A stretch of 64,000 bases of DNA, from NCBI RefSeq assembly GCF_004022465.1, contig NZ_SAVA01000014.1, positions 16,715 through 80,714 on the forward strand. The letters run 5' to 3'. The notes under the pieces were generated by a model that had not been told where the DNA came from, ran no database searches, and saw only the letters and a program-made list of their open reading frames with translations. Position numbers and translations under genes: made by a program. Origin of the DNA: Rhodobacter huangdaonensis. Its GTDB lineage: Bacteria > Pseudomonadota > Alphaproteobacteria > Rhodobacterales > Rhodobacteraceae. Positions 8,781 through 16,266 of this stretch are shown here, in pieces (the first letter of the stretch is position 1; every line of letters starts with the position of its first letter).

Positions 8781-10298
8781 ATGCTGCAGAAGCTGCGCCA
8801 TGTTCCGCTTTTCGTCTTCCTGATCGCGATCGCGGCAGCGGCGATGCTGGTGCCGGCCGCGCATGCCTTCGTGCTGCGCAACTACGCGGTGTCGCGCGCC
8901 TTCTTCTACTCGGGCGTGCTGTTTCTGATGCTGAGTGCGTTGCTCGCCCTCGCCACCGCCTCGAACCCGAAGGGGCATCAGGGGCGCACGCATCTGCTGA
9001 CCATGTTCGCGGCCTTCGTGCTGCTGCCGGTGGTGCTGGCGGTGCCGTTCAACGAATCGGTGCGCGACACCGGGCTCTACAATTCCTGGTGGGAGATGGT
9101 CTCGTCGCTGACGACGACCGGCGCCACGCTCTACGTCCCCGACCGGCTGGCGCCGAGCCTGCACCTGTGGCGCGCGCTCGTGGGCTGGATGGGCGGCTTC
9201 TTCATGCTGGTGATGGCGATCGCGGTGCTTGCCCCGCTGCGTCTTGGCGGCTTCGAGATTTTCGTTGCCGGCAACAGCACCGGCGGCGAGGCGCCCTCCT
9301 TGCTGCGCGACGGTGCGGCCGAGCCGGGCGAGCGCGTGGTGCATTACGCGGGCGTGCTGCTGCCCGCCTATGCCGGGCTCACCGCGCTGTTGTGGCTGCT
9401 GCTGATGATGGCGGGCGATGATTCCCTCGTCGCGCTCTGCCATGCGATGTCGACGCTGGCGACCTCGGGGATCTCGCCGCTCACCGGCGTTGCGGGCGCG
9501 CCCGCGGGGCTGGTGGGCGAGATGCTGATCTTTCTCTTCCTGATCCCCGCGCTGTCGCGCCGGCTCTGGCCGGGCGGCGGCGAGCTGCGCGCCTCGGAAA
9601 AGCTGCGCGACGACCCCGAGCTGTGGCTTGCCGCGGTGCTGGTGGGCATGGTCGCGGCCTTCCTGCTGATGCGCCACTGGATCGCCGCGCTCGACGTCGA
9701 GACGCCCGCGGCCTTCGGTCCGGTGCTGCATTCGCTCTGGGGCAGCCTGTTCACCGCGCTTTCCTTCCTCACCACCACGGGCTTCGAGAGCGCGAGCTGG
9801 GACGATGCGCGGCACTGGTCGGGGCTCGGCACGCCCGGTCTGATCCTCGCCGGGCTGGCGATCACCGGCGGCGGCATCGCCACCACGGCGGGGGGGGTGC
9901 GGCTGCTGCGCGTCTACGCGCTGCTGCGCCACGGCGAGCGCGAGCTGAACAAGCTCGTCCATCCGGCCTCGATCGCCGGCGGCGGCCCGACCGCGCGCAA
10001 GCTGCGCCGCGAGGGCGCCTATATCGCCTGGATCTTCTTCATGCTCTTCGCGATGTCGATCGCGGTGGTGATGATGGCGGTGTCGCTGACCGGGCTGGCC
10101 TTCGAACCGGCGACGATCATGTCGATCGCGGCGCTGTCGAACACCGGCCCGCTTGCCGCCTTTGCCGCGGACACGCCGCTGAGCTGGGCGGACCTCGGCG
10201 ACGCGACAAAATTTGTGCTGGCCGCGGCGATGGTGCTCGGCCGGCTCGAAACCCTCGCGATCATTGCGCTTTTCAACCCCGAGTTCTGGCGCGGCTGA
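8781..10298 (+). CDS. trkH: Trk potassium transporter membrane subunit TrkH
   Basis: 505 aa polytopic inner-membrane protein with about ten hydrophobic segments. The pore-loop regions typical of the SKT family are visible as SSLTTTGATLY, STLATSGISPLTG, LSFLTTTGFESASW and AALSNTGPLAAF; each carries the filter-type glycine after S/T residues. It forms the K+ translocation pathway and partners TrkA encoded just upstream. Confidence 0.95.
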   Translation: MLQKLRHVPLFVFLIAIAAAAMLVPAAHAFVLRNYAVSRAFFYSGVLFLMLSALLALATASNPKGHQGRTHLLTMFAAFVLLPVVLAVPFNESVRDTGLYNSWWEMVSSLTTTGATLYVPDRLAPSLHLWRALVGWMGGFFMLVMAIAVLAPLRLGGFEIFVAGNSTGGEAPSLLRDGAAEPGERVVHYAGVLLPAYAGLTALLWLLLMMAGDDSLVALCHAMSTLATSGISPLTGVAGAPAGLVGEMLIFLFLIPALSRRLWPGGGELRASEKLRDDPELWLAAVLVGMVAAFLLMRHWIAALDVETPAAFGPVLHSLWGSLFTALSFLTTTGFESASWDDARHWSGLGTPGLILAGLAITGGGIATTAGGVRLLRVYALLRHGERELNKLVHPASIAGGGPTARKLRREGAYIAWIFFMLFAMSIAVVMMAVSLTGLAFEPATIMSIAALSNTGPLAAFAADTPLSWADLGDATKFVLAAAMVLGRLETLAIIALFNPEFWRG

Positions 10299-10441
10299 CC
10301 GGGCTGCGAGTGCTATCTTTGCCGCGCATGAGATAACGGGCTGTTTTTGGGGGTGGAATCTCCCCCACTCTTGCGCATACTGATTCCAACGGACGCAGCA
10401 ACGCGGCCGGCGCGCGACAAAAACACGAAGGCATAATAAAA

Positions 10442-10675
10442 ATGGCTGCCGACAAACAGAACCTGCAGGACGCATTCCTCAACCACGTCCGCAAGACGAA
10501 GGTTCCGGTCACGATCTTCCTCATCAACGGGGTCAAACTGCAGGGCGTGATCACCTGGTTCGACAACTTCTGCGTGCTGCTGCGCCGGGATGGCCAGAGC
10601 CAGCTTGTCTACAAGCATGCGATCTCGACGATCATGCCGGGTCAGCCGATTTCTCTGTACGAGGGCGAAGACTGA
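10442..10675 (+). CDS. hfq: RNA chaperone Hfq
   Basis: 77 aa Sm-like protein forming a hexameric ring that pairs small RNAs with mRNAs. Sm1 motif LQDAFLNHVRKTKVPVTIFL and Sm2-type YKHAISTIMP are both present; the C-terminal tail is short, as in other alphaproteobacteria. The 143 bp leader holds a GGGGG/CCCCC hairpin (10349-10366) that may terminate trkH. The 3' end overlaps the proposed start of hflX. Confidence 0.96.
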   Translation: MAADKQNLQDAFLNHVRKTKVPVTIFLINGVKLQGVITWFDNFCVLLRRDGQSQLVYKHAISTIMPGQPISLYEGED

Positions 10676-11955
10676 GCGATCCCGTCCTGTCGCAGGCGAG
10701 GCCCACACGGGCCTGGGTCCTGCATCCCGATCTGAAGACGGCCGATGCCCGCCGTCTGCCGGAGCACCGCCTCGCCGAGGCGGTTTCGCTTGCGGCGGCG
10801 CTGCCGAACCTCGAGGTTGTCGGCGCCGAGGTTGTGCGCCTGCCGAAACCCAATCCGGGCCATCTGTTCGGCACCGGCAAGCTTGCCGAGCTGAAGGAGC
10901 GCCTGCACGAGGTCGAGGTCGATCTCGTCCTCGTCGACGGGCCGGTGACGCCGGTGCAGCAGCGCAACCTGGAGAAGGACTGGGGGGTGAAGCTCCTCGA
11001 CCGCACCGGGCTGATCCTCGAGATCTTCGCCGACCGTGCGCGCACCCGTGAAGGCGTGCTGCAGGTCGAGCTTGCCGCGCTCAGCTATCAGCGCACGCGG
11101 CTGGTGCGCGCCTGGACCCACCTCGAGCGCCAGCGCGGCGGTTTCGGTTTCGTCGGCGGCCCCGGCGAGACGCAGATCGAGGCCGACCGGCGCGCGATCG
11201 ACGAGCAGGTGATCAAGATCCGTCGCCAGCTTGCCAAGGTGGTGAAGACACGCGAGCTGCACCGCGCCGCGCGGCGCAAGGTGCCGTTCCCGATCGTGGC
11301 GCTCGTTGGCTATACCAACGCCGGGAAGTCGACGCTCTTCAACCGGATGACCGGGGCCGATGTGCTGGCGAAGGACATGCTCTTCGCCACGCTCGATCCG
11401 ACGATGCGCGGCATCACGCTGCCCTCCGGCCGCAAGGTGATCCTGTCGGACACGGTGGGTTTCATCTCCGACCTGCCGCACGAGCTGGTCGCGGCCTTCC
11501 GCGCCACGCTCGAGGAGGTGCTCGAGGCCGATCTGATCTTGCACGTGCGCGACATCGCGCATCCCGAGACCGAGGAACAGGCGGCTGACGTCGGCGAGAT
11601 CCTCGAAAGCCTCGGCGTGTCCGAGGACGTGCCGCTGATCGAGGTCTGGAACAAGATCGATGCGCTTTCCGAGGAGACCCGCGCGGCGCTTCTGGTGCAG
11701 GATGCGCGGCGCGGCGACGTGCAGGCGGTTTCGGCGCTGACCGGCGACGGCTTCGAGCCGCTGCTTGCGGCGATCGAGGCGCGGCTTGGCGAGGAGCGCC
11801 ACGACGAGACGCTGACGCTGCACTTCGACCAGGGCCGCGCCCGCGCCTGGCTGCATGCGCAGAACGTGGTGCGGGGCGAGCGCGAGACGAAGGACGGCTG
11901 GGAGCTCGAGGTGAACTGGTCGACGAGCCAGCGGCACCGCTTCCGCGCGCTCTGA
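10672..11955 (+). CDS. hflX: Ribosome-associated GTPase HflX, apparent CTG start
   Basis: About 427 aa, near the 426 aa of E. coli HflX. HflX N-domain (RAWVLHPDLK, then GHLFGTGKLAEL), a glycine-rich GFGFVGGPGETQ segment, then a G domain with G1 GYTNAGKS, G3 DTVGF and G4 NKID. It splits stalled ribosomes and binds GTP. The first ATG/GTG/TTG in this frame is the GTG at 10834, which would remove about 54 conserved residues. No such codon lies in frame upstream through hfq. The best candidate is CTG at 10672, overlapping the hfq stop (CTGA) behind GAGGGCGAAG. The function is certain; the start is inferred. Confidence 0.85.
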   Translation: MSDPVLSQARPTRAWVLHPDLKTADARRLPEHRLAEAVSLAAALPNLEVVGAEVVRLPKPNPGHLFGTGKLAELKERLHEVEVDLVLVDGPVTPVQQRNLEKDWGVKLLDRTGLILEIFADRARTREGVLQVELAALSYQRTRLVRAWTHLERQRGGFGFVGGPGETQIEADRRAIDEQVIKIRRQLAKVVKTRELHRAARRKVPFPIVALVGYTNAGKSTLFNRMTGADVLAKDMLFATLDPTMRGITLPSGRKVILSDTVGFISDLPHELVAAFRATLEEVLEADLILHVRDIAHPETEEQAADVGEILESLGVSEDVPLIEVWNKIDALSEETRAALLVQDARRGDVQAVSALTGDGFEPLLAAIEARLGEERHDETLTLHFDQGRARAWLHAQNVVRGERETKDGWELEVNWSTSQRHRFRAL

Positions 11956-11979
11956 GGGCGGGGTCTGCCCCCGGCCGGG

Positions 11980-12013
11980 GCCTCCGGCGGGAGTATTTGG
12001 ACAAGGAAAAGCC
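11980..12013 (+). repeat. Copy of the dispersed intergenic repeat
   Basis: It reads GCCTCCGGCGGGAGTATTTG, then GAC and AAGGAAAAGCC, essentially the same as the copy at 7211. It lies directly after hflX and runs into the terminator stem at 12007. Confidence 0.75.
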
Positions 12014-12043
12014 GCGGCACGGGACCCCTGTGCCGCGGCTTTT
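12007..12043. terminator. Bidirectional Rho-independent terminator
   Basis: Perfect 14-bp stem: AAAAGCCGCGGCAC (12007-12020) pairs with GTGCCGCGGCTTTT (12030-12043) around a 9-base loop. A/T ends on both sides suit the convergent genes hflX (+) and the acylase (-). Confidence 0.88.
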
Positions 12044-12064
12044 GTCTTCTGCGCCGAGGCGGGA

Positions 12065-14533
12065 CTACTTGTCGTCGGGGGCGGCCGGTTCGAGCCGGGT
12101 GATGCCGGCGGCGGCGGCGCGGGCGAGCTCGGGGTCGAGCGACATCGGGATGTATTCGCCGCGCCGCCACAGCTCGGACAGGTCGTCGTAATGGCGGCTG
12201 AGCGGGTGGCCCGACTGACCCGTGGCGATGATGAAGACCGAGCTATCGGGGTCGGCGAAGTCATAGACGCCGCGATAGCCCGCGCCGTTCACATTGGCGA
12301 AGGGGTTCGCGCCGGTGCCCGAGGTCAGGCCCCGGTTCAGGGTGAAATCGCCGCCCGAGGTCGATTGCCGGATGTTCATCAGCCAGTTCAGGATCGGCGT
12401 CTTGCCGAGCACGGCATGGTCGTGCAGCGCCTCATGCGCGTCGCCCCAGCGCCAGCTTTCGATATTGGGCCCGTATTTCGCCTTCAGTTCCAGGAGCGCC
12501 TCGTCGAGCGAGATCCGCGCGATGTCGGTGCAGGTCTCGACCGGGGCCGATTGCATCACGTCGCACCAGCGGCTGGCGCCCTCGGTGTTGCGGAACACGC
12601 GCTCGATGAAGAGCGGCTCGAGATGGGTGAATTCCGTGGCGAGCGGGCCGAGCTCGTCGCGGATCAGCCGGTTCTGCAGGTGCCGCATCCAGGCGGCATA
12701 GATCAGCGGCTCGGGCAGGTGCTCGTTCATGTCGCCATCCCAGGCGGCGAGCAGTTCGAGCGCGCGCTGGCGCAGCCGTTCGGGGGTGCCCTCGGGCGCC
12801 GCCTCGCCGGTGAACCACAGGTCCTTGCCGACGAGCGGCAGCAGGTTGCGCGCGGCGGGCGAGACGGTGTCGAGCTGGGCCGAGATGAAGCTTTCGCGCG
12901 AATGCACCTCGCGCTCGCCCATCAGCCGGGTCAGGCGCAGCACGCGCTGGCTGTCGCCCCAGTCGAAGCTGACATTGTAGGGGAAGGGGCGGTCGATCAT
13001 CTTGTTGTTGGTGTTGATGACGATGCCGCCCTCGGGGTCCAGGAAGCGCGGGTTGTCGGCATAGGGCAGCCGGCCCTGCCAGCGGTTCACCGTCTCCCAG
13101 CCCGGCGAGGGCATCCGTCCTTGCGTGACATGGCCCGGATCGCGCGCCGGGATCGCCCCGATCGTCACCATGCCGACGCCGGTTTCGTCGGCGAGGATCA
13201 GGTTCTCGGCGGGCGCGATGTAGCGCTCGCCCGCCGCCACTGCCGCCGCGACCGACCCCGCCTGCATCAGCGCGAGCCCGGCGCTCATCGAGGTGTCGGC
13301 AGGGTCGAGCGCGGTCCAGTTCAGCGAGACGACATCGCCCGGGGGGGTGATCGCGGCGAGGTTGAAATGCCCCGCCGGCAGCACCGGGCCGTTGTCGGTC
13401 CAGCGCAGGGTGATGGTGACGGGCTGGGCGTCCTTCACCTCGATGATCGCGCGGCGGGTGTCGAAGGCCTTCCAGCCGTCGGGCGTGCGGTAGCGCTCGG
13501 GATCGGCGGGGTTCAGCTCTTCGATGTGCAGGTCCTGGTCGTCGACATGGGCCGAGGTGATGCCCCAGCCGAGCCGCGCGTTGCGCCCGCTCAGCACCAG
13601 CGGGAGGCCCGGGATGGTGGCGCCGATGACGCCGCCGGTGCCGAGCTCGAGCCGGGCGAGATACCACCAGGACGGCGCGGTGAAGGCCATGTGCGGATCG
13701 TTCGCGAGCAGCGAGCCACCGGCCGCCGAGCGGCGCGGTGCGGCGGCGACGGCATTCGAGGCGCCGGCGAAATCGCGCGGCGGGAAGGGCGACATCTCCC
13801 CTTCGGCATCGGCCATCTTCACCCCGGGGGGGAGGCCCGGGAAAAGGCTCGCGTAATCGGGCAGCGCGGCGATGCCGGCACCCGGCACGTCGGGCAGGAT
13901 ATCCTTCACCCAGTCCTGGCCCAGCATCGAGACGCGCGCCCGCAGCACCTCGGTCTGCACCTGGCTTGCGGTTTCGGCGGCCAGAAGCTTGAGGATGGCG
14001 ATGGAATCGGCGGGCGTCCAATAGGCGATATCGGCCTTGAACAGGAAGAACTCGGGTGCGCCGCGGCCAAGCGCGCCCTTGTTCACCTGTTCGATCCAGG
14101 CGTTGACGCCGCGGGCATAGGCCTCGAGCGCGGCCTTCGTCTCTTCGTCCTGCGCCGCCACCGATTTCACCGCCGCGCCGTAAAGGTCGAGGCGGCGCAT
14201 CAGCTCGTCGGTCTTCAGCGTCTCGGCGCCGAAGACCTCGCTCAGCCGGCCCTGCACGGTGCGGCGCAGCACGGTCATCTGCCACAGCCGGTCCTGCGCA
14301 TGGGCAAGGCCGAGGGCGAAGAACACATCGGCATCGGTCTTGCCGAAGATATGCGGCACGTCCTCGGTCGAGCGCACGATCTCGACCGGGGCCGAGATGC
14401 CGGTGACGCTGTAGCTCGCGTTGTAATCGGGCAGCGAGCGCGAGGCGAAATACCACGCCCCGAGCCCGGCCAGAACCAGCACCACGAGCGCCAGCGTGAC
14501 AAGGCGGACCATCCAGCGAAACAGGGTGAACAT
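12065..14533 (-). CDS. Penicillin acylase family amidohydrolase
   Basis: 822 aa Ntn-hydrolase precursor. An N-terminal hydrophobic anchor (about residues 10-32) directs it to the periplasm. The alpha-chain region has the family signature HIFGKTDADVFFALGLAHAQDRLWQ. The beta chain should start at the serine in DFAGASNAVAAAP, the autocatalytic cleavage site and nucleophile, followed by LLANDPHM. Its length fits the acylase family, which includes penicillin G acylases and AHL acylases such as PvdQ/QuiP. The substrate cannot be told from sequence. The start at 14533 places the membrane anchor directly after the ATG. It is divergent from the dehydrogenase gene. Confidence 0.88.
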   Translation of the reverse strand: MFTLFRWMVRLVTLALVVLVLAGLGAWYFASRSLPDYNASYSVTGISAPVEIVRSTEDVPHIFGKTDADVFFALGLAHAQDRLWQMTVLRRTVQGRLSEVFGAETLKTDELMRRLDLYGAAVKSVAAQDEETKAALEAYARGVNAWIEQVNKGALGRGAPEFFLFKADIAYWTPADSIAILKLLAAETASQVQTEVLRARVSMLGQDWVKDILPDVPGAGIAALPDYASLFPGLPPGVKMADAEGEMSPFPPRDFAGASNAVAAAPRRSAAGGSLLANDPHMAFTAPSWWYLARLELGTGGVIGATIPGLPLVLSGRNARLGWGITSAHVDDQDLHIEELNPADPERYRTPDGWKAFDTRRAIIEVKDAQPVTITLRWTDNGPVLPAGHFNLAAITPPGDVVSLNWTALDPADTSMSAGLALMQAGSVAAAVAAGERYIAPAENLILADETGVGMVTIGAIPARDPGHVTQGRMPSPGWETVNRWQGRLPYADNPRFLDPEGGIVINTNNKMIDRPFPYNVSFDWGDSQRVLRLTRLMGEREVHSRESFISAQLDTVSPAARNLLPLVGKDLWFTGEAAPEGTPERLRQRALELLAAWDGDMNEHLPEPLIYAAWMRHLQNRLIRDELGPLATEFTHLEPLFIERVFRNTEGASRWCDVMQSAPVETCTDIARISLDEALLELKAKYGPNIESWRWGDAHEALHDHAVLGKTPILNWLMNIRQSTSGGDFTLNRGLTSGTGANPFANVNGAGYRGVYDFADPDSSVFIIATGQSGHPLSRHYDDLSELWRRGEYIPMSLDPELARAAAAGITRLEPAAPDDK

Positions 14534-14652
14534 CGGCGGGCTCGGCGGCTGAGGGAGGGAGGCGTCGGTTGACGGGGCGGGTCGAGAGGTTACTAAGTCA
14601 GGCAGGACCAATGATCAACGCGCGTTTCGCGCAAGAAAGCGGGAGCAGGCCC

Positions 14653-15525
14653 ATGGCGAAGGTGGCATTTCTGGGGCTCGGGGTGATGGGCTTTCCGATG
14701 GCGGGGCATCTGGCGGCGAAGGGGCATGAGGTGACGGTCTACAACCGCACCCCGGCCAAGGCCGAGGCCTGGGTCGCGCGCCATGGCGGGCGCGCCGCGG
14801 CCACGCCGGCCGCCGCCGCCGCGGGTGCCGATTTCGTGATGGCCTGCGTCGGCAATGACGACGACCTGCGCGCCGTCTGTCTCGGCGACGAGGGCGCCTT
14901 CGCCGGCATGGGCGCGGAGGCGATCTTCGTCGATCACACCACCGTCTCGGCCAAGGTCACCCGCGAGCTGGCCGCGGTCGCCGCGCAGATGGGGCTCGGC
15001 TTCGTCGATGCGCCGGTCTCGGGCGGGCAGGCGGGGGCCGAGAACGGCGTGCTGACGGTGATGTGCGGCGGCTCCGAGGCGGATTATGCCGCGGCCGAGC
15101 CGGTGATTGCGTCCTATGCCAAGGCCTGCCGGCGGATGGGCGAGACCGGCGCCGGCCAGCTGACCAAGATGTGCAACCAGATCGCCATCGCCGGGCTGGT
15201 GCAGGGCCTCTCCGAGGCGCTGCATTTCGCCGAGAAGGCGGGGCTGTCGATCTCGGATGTGGTCGAGGCGATCAGTCAGGGCGCGGCGGGCAGCTGGCAG
15301 ATGTCGAACCGCTACCAGACGATGGAGGCGGGCACTTTCGACTTCGGTTTCGCCGTCGACTGGATGCGCAAGGATCTGGGGATCTGCCTCGCCACCGCGA
15401 ACGAGACCGGGGCGAGCCTGCCGGTCACCGCGCTGGTCGACCAGTTCTACAAGGAGGTGCAGGCCATGGGCGGCGCCCGCTGGGACACCTCGAGCCTGAT
15501 CGCGCGGCTGCGCAAGCTGGGCTGA
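14653..15525 (+). CDS. NAD(P)-dependent beta-hydroxyacid dehydrogenase (3-hydroxyisobutyrate dehydrogenase family)
   Basis: 290 aa. N-terminal Rossmann motif FLGLGVMGFPMAGHLAAKGH, substrate-binding DAPVSGGQAGAENG, and the catalytic lysine region GAGQLTKMCNQIAIAG. The C-terminal helical domain is full length. Relatives oxidise 3-hydroxyisobutyrate, tartronate semialdehyde or succinic semialdehyde; the sequence does not separate these. The ATG at 14653 fits the start of the Rossmann fold and has GGGAGC upstream. It stands alone, with divergent acylase upstream and phaP downstream. Confidence 0.88.
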   Translation: MAKVAFLGLGVMGFPMAGHLAAKGHEVTVYNRTPAKAEAWVARHGGRAAATPAAAAAGADFVMACVGNDDDLRAVCLGDEGAFAGMGAEAIFVDHTTVSAKVTRELAAVAAQMGLGFVDAPVSGGQAGAENGVLTVMCGGSEADYAAAEPVIASYAKACRRMGETGAGQLTKMCNQIAIAGLVQGLSEALHFAEKAGLSISDVVEAISQGAAGSWQMSNRYQTMEAGTFDFGFAVDWMRKDLGICLATANETGASLPVTALVDQFYKEVQAMGGARWDTSSLIARLRKLG

Positions 15526-15840
15526 GGCCGCACCGCGGGGCCCGGCGGGACGAATCGCCTGCGCCCGGTGTCCGCCGTCCGGGCGCGGGCGGGAACGGGG
15601 CGCGCCCGTTGCTCGTTGCCCGCCGGGCGATCTTGTCGCGGGGCCAGACTGTCAACATGCTGATATGATGTGCGGCGATAACAGGGGAGGGAAGCGGCCC
15701 TCCCTCGAATCGTGTGCGCCCATCACGCGGCGCCCGGCGGTGACGGTGCGTCCGGTCGCGCAAAGGTTGTCACAGATCAATTCTGCACCTGCAAAAACGT
15801 GCTAGAGTTCCTGCATTGGAAAGCCTGAAGGAGGACAGTC
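15526..15840 (+). promoter_or_regulatory. phaP upstream region with CTGCA repeats
   Basis: 315 bp without a convincing gene. Near the 3' end are three CTGCA elements (15783, 15788 and 15811), the first two as a direct repeat separated by one base. PhaR of Paracoccus/Rhodobacter is known to bind TGC-rich sites before phaP, so this is a plausible but unproven PhaR target. A possible -35 TTGTCA lies at 15767. A strong ribosome site GAAGGAGG (15828-15835) precedes phaP. Confidence 0.4.
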
Positions 15841-16221
15841 ATGCCAACGAAGACCCCGCCGTCGACGATCACCTTCGCCTCCATGATGAAGGCACCGTCG
15901 GCCGAGACCTGGACGATGTTCATGAAGCCGCAGGCCCGCATGGCCGAGTCGTTGCTGAAACACAACATCGAGATGCTGGAATTTCTCAAGGCCCGCTTCG
16001 AGCGCGACCGTGAGATGCTGGATGAACTCGCCGATGCCGGCAGCCCTGCCGAGGCCATGGCGATGTGGCAGGGATTCTGGCAGAAGATGCTGACCGATTA
16101 TTCGGTCGAGACGAACAAGCTGGCCGCTTCGGCCACCGAAATCGCCGAGCAGGCGATCCGCGCCGCGACTGAGGAGGGCGAGGCGATGGTGACGGCTGCA
16201 GGCGGCAAGAGCAAGGACTGA
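15841..16221 (+). CDS. phaP: Phasin family PHB granule protein
   Basis: 126 aa, alpha-helical and amphipathic. The central part (MLEFLKARFERDREMLDELA) and the C-terminal part (KLAASATEIAEQAIRAATEE) look like phasin helices. It should coat polyhydroxybutyrate granules in the cytoplasm and limit their coalescence. Support is mainly contextual: strong ribosome site, TGC-rich upstream repeats, and phaC 45 bp downstream. Sequence similarity within phasins is low, so the subfamily is uncertain. Confidence 0.8.
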   Translation: MPTKTPPSTITFASMMKAPSAETWTMFMKPQARMAESLLKHNIEMLEFLKARFERDREMLDELADAGSPAEAMAMWQGFWQKMLTDYSVETNKLAASATEIAEQAIRAATEEGEAMVTAAGGKSKD

Positions 16222-16227
16222 CGCAGC

Positions 16228-16248
16228 GGGCGGGCGCTCTGCCCGCCC
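16228..16248 (+). promoter_or_regulatory. Intercistronic hairpin between phaP and phaC
   Basis: Perfect 8-bp stem GGGCGGGC (16228-16235) / GCCCGCCC (16241-16248) with loop GCTCT, lying 7 bases after the phaP stop. There is no U-tract, so it is not a standard terminator. It could attenuate read-through or protect the phaP message, giving much phasin and little synthase. Confidence 0.55.
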
Positions 16249-16266
16249 CGAGAATGAGGAAACGCG

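Noticed and set aside
10834..11955. GTG 10834 as the hflX start
   Set aside because: It would remove recognisable HflX N-domain residues encoded between 10672 and 10833.
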